DNA from: Desulfuromonas acetoxidans DSM 684
GTDB taxonomy: Bacteria > Desulfobacterota > Desulfuromonadia > Desulfuromonadales > Desulfuromonadaceae
Assembly: GCF_000167355.1 (NCBI RefSeq)
Contig: NZ_AAEW02000015.1
Coordinates: 46,217-110,216 of the forward strand
Reading direction: 5' to 3'
DNA length: 64,000 nucleotides
Shown here: positions 60,730 to 64,000 of the stretch, in pieces
Numbering within the stretch: the stretch's first letter is position 1
How the letters are laid out: every line of letters begins with the position of its first letter
Program-made: the position numbers and the translations under genes
The notes under the pieces: model-generated
Seen by the model: only the letters and a program-made list of their open reading frames with translations
What the model was told of the DNA's origin: nothing
Database searches by the model: none

Positions 60730-61631
60730 GATGTCTGTCGCTCTGCTGATTTGCGCCAGCGCCGGTGCACCCAGAACCACTGGTCCGGTTGTTGGCGGAT
60801 GGCTTCTTCAACAATGTCGGTGAGTTTTTGGGTGCAGTCCTGAACCGCTTGCTTGGTGGCCGGCCCGTCAAAGACCAGCGGCGGATGGATAACGACCCGG
60901 TAATTATAATCTTCCTGACGATAGACAAACACCGGGACGATGGGTGTTTGATTCTTCAGGGCGATCTGTGGAATGATCGGTGTGGCGTAGGCGGGCCGGT
61001 TAAAAAAGTTGACGACGATTCCCTGCTTTTTGGAGACATGCTGATCAAGCAGCAGACACACCATGCGCTGATCCGTCAGGGCACGGATGATGCGACGCGC
61101 CCCTTTTTTACTGTCGAGGCACCGACCGCCGGCACCTTCACGTTGATTCTGAATGAAGCGGTCGACAAACGGGTTGCGGATTTTCTTAGCGACAAAATCG
61201 ACTGGATAGCCGAGAATCGGCATAAAAAAAGTGCCCGCCTCCCAGAAACCGACATGACCGGTGAGTAGAAACGCTCCCTGCTGTTGTTTCTTGAGGGCTT
61301 GCAGATGTTCCAGACCATCAAAGGTGAAATGGTCATCGACATCACGACGGGTGGTAAAATGATTGAGGCGTAGCATTTCCATGCTGCTGATGCCGAGGTG
61401 TTCAAACACCTTACGGATCATGGACTCAATCCACGCACTGTCTTTATCCGGATATGCTTTGCGCAGGTTGTCACGCGCTGTGGCCACGCGCTTGGGCTGA
61501 AAAAAACGGCTGGCACGTCCAAGCTGGCGCCCGAGTTTGAGTGCCCACAGGCGGGGCAGCAGGCGGGCAATACCGACAAACAGGAAGAACGGTGCCGCTT
61601 CAAGATAATTCTGTAAGGTTTCTTTATTCAT
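60726..61631 (-). CDS. Lysophospholipid/lipid A late acyltransferase (LpxL/HtrB family)
   Basis: Inner-membrane acyltransferase adding a secondary acyl chain to lipid A, 301 residues. The active-site HX4E motif is GHVGFWEAG. Other conserved parts are QNQREGAGGRCLDSKKGARR, LLDQHVSKKQGIVVNFFNRP and the C-terminal QPDQWFWVHRRWR. A hydrophobic N-terminal helix (LEAAPFFLFVGIARLLPRLW) anchors it. LpxL versus LpxM specificity cannot be decided by eye. Coupled to trmL by the ATGA overlap. Confidence 0.92.
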   Translation of the reverse strand: MNKETLQNYLEAAPFFLFVGIARLLPRLWALKLGRQLGRASRFFQPKRVATARDNLRKAYPDKDSAWIESMIRKVFEHLGISSMEMLRLNHFTTRRDVDDHFTFDGLEHLQALKKQQQGAFLLTGHVGFWEAGTFFMPILGYPVDFVAKKIRNPFVDRFIQNQREGAGGRCLDSKKGARRIIRALTDQRMVCLLLDQHVSKKQGIVVNFFNRPAYATPIIPQIALKNQTPIVPVFVYRQEDYNYRVVIHPPLVFDGPATKQAVQDCTQKLTDIVEEAIRQQPDQWFWVHRRWRKSAERQTS

Positions 61632-61805
61632 AAGGTCTCAACGGTGTTAGCAGGCTGTGAAAATCAGCCTGAATGAGGCGTGTTCATCCTCGTGATTAGA
61701 ACCGACCGGATACTACCACGGTGAAAAAGGTTCAGCAAGCAAGTGCTCTGTCTACACCAAATCTTCATGTTGACAGCAATGCATGTAACAAACAAAGTGA
61801 AGGCT

Positions 61806-63392
61806 ATGGATTACTTTTTTCTCGATGCCCTGATTCGGCAGATTCAACCGCAATTGCACGGGGCTTTGGTCAATAAAATATATCAGCCGCAGTCTGATAC
61901 CCTGGTGTTTAAAATGTGGAACGGTCGCCAGGAAGTGCGTTTGGTGATGCGACTTGGTCCGGCTGCGGCAGAACTTTATCTGACCGATCAGAATGCGCGT
62001 AACCCAATGCGTCCACCGCGCTTCTGCCAACTGCTGCGGGCTCGGCTGCATCGCCTCGAATCTATCCGCCTTGATCCCATGGATCGGATTGTCCGGCTGC
62101 ATTTCAATGGCAAAGAGGGGCAGAGCTCTACGTTGGTAGCAACCTTCTTTGGTCGTGATGCCAATCTGAGCTTACTCAATGACGAGGGTCAACTTGTCGA
62201 TGTATTGCATAGACAGAATGCCCGGTTTCAAGAACCGTCCGAACTCTTAGCCGATCAAATTGCCCTGATCGATCTTGTCCAATGGTTACGGGATCACGAG
62301 CCCCCGGAATCCATACAAACGTTTTTGAGTGAGCGCGTTGTGCCCATGAGTCGTGCTGTTGCGTCTTCACTGGTTACGACAACAGAGCAGAATCCTCTGA
62401 TTCAACAGGTTGGAGCCTTTGTTACGGCGTGGCAGCAGGGACAACTTAAACCTCGCTGTCGTGGAAAGCGACTGACCATGTGGTTAACCGGTGACGATGA
62501 GGCGGCATCAAACCTGAGCCGCTATGCCCGTGAGCATGGTGCTGGAAAAGGGCCGGATGATCTGGGCAGGGTGGTCCAAAAAGCTCTGAAGCGTCTTTAC
62601 AAACGTCTGGCGAGTATTGATGCCCAATGGCAGGAGTGCGAACAGGCCGATCTTTTCCGTCAGCAGGCTGACCTGCTCAGTGCCCAACGACATCTTCTCA
62701 AGCGAGGCATGACAGATGTTGAGGTGACAGACTATTATCAGGACCCACCTGTGATGTGTCGTTTAAAGCTGGACCCGGCAAAGGCACCGCAGGAAAACAT
62801 CGATCAGTATTACAAACGCTACAGCAAGGCTAAGCGAGGTCTTGATCATTGTCTGCGCCGTCATGAGCAGACGGAGCAGGAAATCGCCTGGCTTGAAGAG
62901 ATTACCGAGCAACTGGAAAGTGACTCTGCCGGCGACCTGGACGTCATTCGCCAGGAGTTGATCGAAGCCGGGATCTACCGCCCGCAAAATACCCTGAATC
63001 GTGAGACGCGGCGGACTTCTCCGGCGGATCTGATGCGTAAGACGGTTTCGCCCGCTGGGTGGCCGGTGTTGTGGGGACGTAACAATAAAACCAACGATTA
63101 TCTAAGTAAACAGATGCTTAAAGCCAATGACCTGTGGTTCCATGCGCATCTGATGCCGGGGAGTCACGTGGTTCTCAAATGTGATGGCGCAGACGTAGCC
63201 GAAGAGGATGTGCTGTTTGCTGCGGCCATTGCCGCCCGTTTTTGTCGTGGAAAAAACAGTTCCAAGGTTGAAGTGATGGTGGCCTACGGCAAGCATGTTA
63301 AGCGGGTGAAAAATGCCCCTCCCGGATTGGTGACCGTGGATGAATTTCGCACGGTGATGGTCGCTCCGGCACAAGAGGTCAAGGAAGCGTAA
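61806..63392 (+). CDS. NFACT-family ribosome quality-control protein (RqcH/Rqc2-like)
   Basis: Protein of 528 residues with NFACT-N (DYFFLDALIRQIQPQLHGAL, KIYQPQSDTLVFKMW), a central helical and coiled-coil region (about 245-400), and NFACT-R at the C-terminus (about 415-520: GWPVLWGRNNKTNDYLSKQM, NDLWFHAHLMPGSHVVLK). Bacterial RqcH proteins bind 50S subunits carrying stalled chains and add alanine tails; older annotation calls them fibronectin-binding. The NFACT-N DNA-glycosylase-like loop was not checked residue by residue, so activity is by family only. ATG 61806 begins at the family start. It ends 61 bases before tRNA-Leu. Confidence 0.9.
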   Translation: MDYFFLDALIRQIQPQLHGALVNKIYQPQSDTLVFKMWNGRQEVRLVMRLGPAAAELYLTDQNARNPMRPPRFCQLLRARLHRLESIRLDPMDRIVRLHFNGKEGQSSTLVATFFGRDANLSLLNDEGQLVDVLHRQNARFQEPSELLADQIALIDLVQWLRDHEPPESIQTFLSERVVPMSRAVASSLVTTTEQNPLIQQVGAFVTAWQQGQLKPRCRGKRLTMWLTGDDEAASNLSRYAREHGAGKGPDDLGRVVQKALKRLYKRLASIDAQWQECEQADLFRQQADLLSAQRHLLKRGMTDVEVTDYYQDPPVMCRLKLDPAKAPQENIDQYYKRYSKAKRGLDHCLRRHEQTEQEIAWLEEITEQLESDSAGDLDVIRQELIEAGIYRPQNTLNRETRRTSPADLMRKTVSPAGWPVLWGRNNKTNDYLSKQMLKANDLWFHAHLMPGSHVVLKCDGADVAEEDVLFAAAIAARFCRGKNSSKVEVMVAYGKHVKRVKNAPPGLVTVDEFRTVMVAPAQEVKEA

Positions 63393-63453
63393 GCGGCAAC
63401 CATTTTTTTGTTGCATTTCCCCATACTGTTTGTTATAAAACGTCTCGCTTCAA

Positions 63454-63541
63454 GCCGAAGTGGTGGAATCTGGTAGACACGCATGATTCAGGTTCATGTG
63501 CTCGTTAGGGCGTGGGAGTTCGAGTCTCCCCTTCGGCACCA
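63454..63541 (+). tRNA. tRNA-Leu (anticodon CAG)
   Basis: Acceptor stem GCCGAAG (63454-63460) pairs with CTTCGGC (63531-63537), followed by encoded ACCA. Anticodon stem CATGA/TCATG surrounds the loop TTCAGGT. A long class-II variable arm is present, and the T-arm reads GGGAG-TTCGAGT-CTCCC. The length of 88 bases fits a Leu tRNA. Its terminator follows. Confidence 0.97.
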
Positions 63542-63550
63542 AAATAAAAT

Positions 63551-63582
63551 AACCCGCTACCGTAAGGTGGCGGGTTTTTTAT
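63551..63582 (+). terminator. Terminator of tRNA-Leu
   Basis: AACCCGCTACC (63551-63561) with GGTGGCGGGTT (63566-63576), one G-T wobble, then a T-run. Confidence 0.85.
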
Positions 63583-63691
63583 TTTGCAAAAGCAGTCGTA
63601 AGACTCGAAGCGGAGCTAGCGCCACGCCAGAGTTGCCGTGACGGCAACGCCAGAGTGGGCGAGTCTCCCTATGGGGATCACATCGAAACGA

Positions 63692-63726
63692 TAAAAGACC
63701 CTGCACAACTGTGACAGGGCCTTTTA
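63692..63726 (-). terminator. Terminator of the hcp gene
   Basis: Minus-strand hairpin formed by CCCTG (63699-63703) and CAGGG (63715-63719), extended by AAAAG/CTTTT with one mismatch and by an inner CAC/GTG; the flanking A/T runs allow function on either strand. It starts a few bases after the hcp stop codon. Confidence 0.7.
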
Positions 63727-63731
63727 TTAGA

Positions 63732-64000
63732 TTAACCAAGCATGGTCGCCATATCATCACTGGCATTACCAATCGGTGTCAGGTTGAAGTTCTCAACCAG
63801 GAAATTGAGAACATTCGGTGAGATAAACGCGGGTAGCGAGGGTCCAATGCGCATGTCTTTCAGGCCTAATGACAGCAATGATAACAAAACCGCAACCGCT
63901 TTTTGCTCATACCACGACAGGACAATGGACAACGGCAAATCGTTGACCTCGCATTCAAACGCTTCAGCCAGTGCCAGGGCAATCGAATGCGAAAGATGCC
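63732..64000 (-). CDS. hcp: Hydroxylamine reductase / hybrid-cluster protein, C-terminal end
   Basis: Only the last 89 codons are in the window; the frame continues past the edge. The segment [20 protein letters not shown], the following [20 protein letters not shown] and the ending [16 protein letters not shown] match the highly conserved C-terminus of Hcp, including the Lys-containing YEQKA near the hybrid [4Fe-2S-2O] cluster. Hcp acts in anaerobic NO/nitrosative-stress defence. It converges on tRNA-Leu. Confidence 0.9.
   Translation of the reverse strand, partial: HLSHSIALALAEAFECEVNDLPLSIVLSWYEQKAVAVLLSLLSLGLKDMRIGPSLPAFISPNVLNFLVENFNLTPIGNASDDMATMLG

Noticed and set aside
63650..63690. 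Possible tRNA-Leu 3'-end fragment (CGAGTCTCCC) as an integration scar
   Set aside because: Only about ten matching bases, with no CCA-proximal match and no integrase or foreign genes nearby; chance or local duplication is enough.
1..64000. CRISPR array, prophage or secondary-metabolite cluster
   Set aside because: No regularly spaced short repeats, phage structural genes, or large synthase genes were seen; the only mobile element is the IS3 copy.

Overview
The window reads as chromosomal DNA of a Gram-negative, c-type-cytochrome-bearing bacterium of the Desulfuromonadales type (Desulfuromonas/Pelobacter/Geobacter relatives). This placement is inferred from gene content and order: tmk-holB-PSP1-metG with a TatD/radical-SAM fusion, rnc-era-der, a DUF4492 protein ahead of cydAB, a PEP-CTERM protein, and lptE, lpxL-type, pagL-type and murJ genes for a Gram-negative envelope. 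It is not proven by a phylogenetic marker. Base composition is moderate and fairly even. The window is mostly core chromosome, with one intact insertion sequence and no prophage or CRISPR array.

Layout. 1-1.3 kb: 3' part of a minus-strand M23 peptidase. 1.5-5.7 kb: plus-strand M20 peptidase/aminotransferase pair, then a TsdA-like dihaem cytochrome overlapping a MauG-type dihaem peroxidase. 5.7-7.2 kb: minus-strand membrane diguanylate cyclase. 7.3-10.5 kb: cytochrome bd operon (DUF4492 protein, CydA, CydB, a 31-residue CydX-like peptide) with a promoter and a strong terminator. 10.7-16.4 kb: DUF815 ATPase, FRG-domain protein, MscS channel, SrkA kinase, a His-rich secreted protein and an ArfB-type rescue factor. 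16.4-18.7 kb: repeat island with a complete 1239-bp IS3-family element. 18.7-29.2 kb: ABC-F protein, a duplicated-domain protein, a PEP-CTERM protein, a possible cyclic-dinucleotide riboswitch ahead of an uncharacterised secreted protein/PASTA protein pair, then a Sel1-repeat protein and an OmpA-family lipoprotein. 29.3-38.3 kb: nadC-birA-coaX, an EF-G-like GTPase, a conserved hypothetical, an acyl-CoA ligase and an M24 peptidase. 38.3-49.5 kb (minus strand): MgtC/DUF4010, PagL-like protein, lipoprotein, hflKC, TatD-radical SAM fusion, metG, PSP1 protein, holB, tmk. 49.9-58.1 kb (plus strand): rnc, era, der, a response regulator, infA, leuS, lptE, holA. 58.2-64 kb: rpsT, murJ, trmL with an lpxL-type acyltransferase, an NFACT protein, tRNA-Leu(CAG) and the 3' end of hcp.

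Two observations stand out. First, an intergenic element of about 550 bp occurs four times (12.7-13.2, 16.4-18.06 split by the IS, 18.09-18.63 and, inverted, 44.2-44.74 kb). It carries a fixed series of hairpins, and at least two stems differ between copies by paired, compensating changes, so base pairing appears to have been conserved. Second, the leader of the 23.17-kb operon has the order of conserved blocks expected of the GEMM-I (cyclic-dinucleotide) riboswitch fold, with an A where I recall c-di-GMP-binding members having G; in Geobacter-type bacteria such variants sense cyclic AMP-GMP. Both need covariance-model searches, which I could not run.
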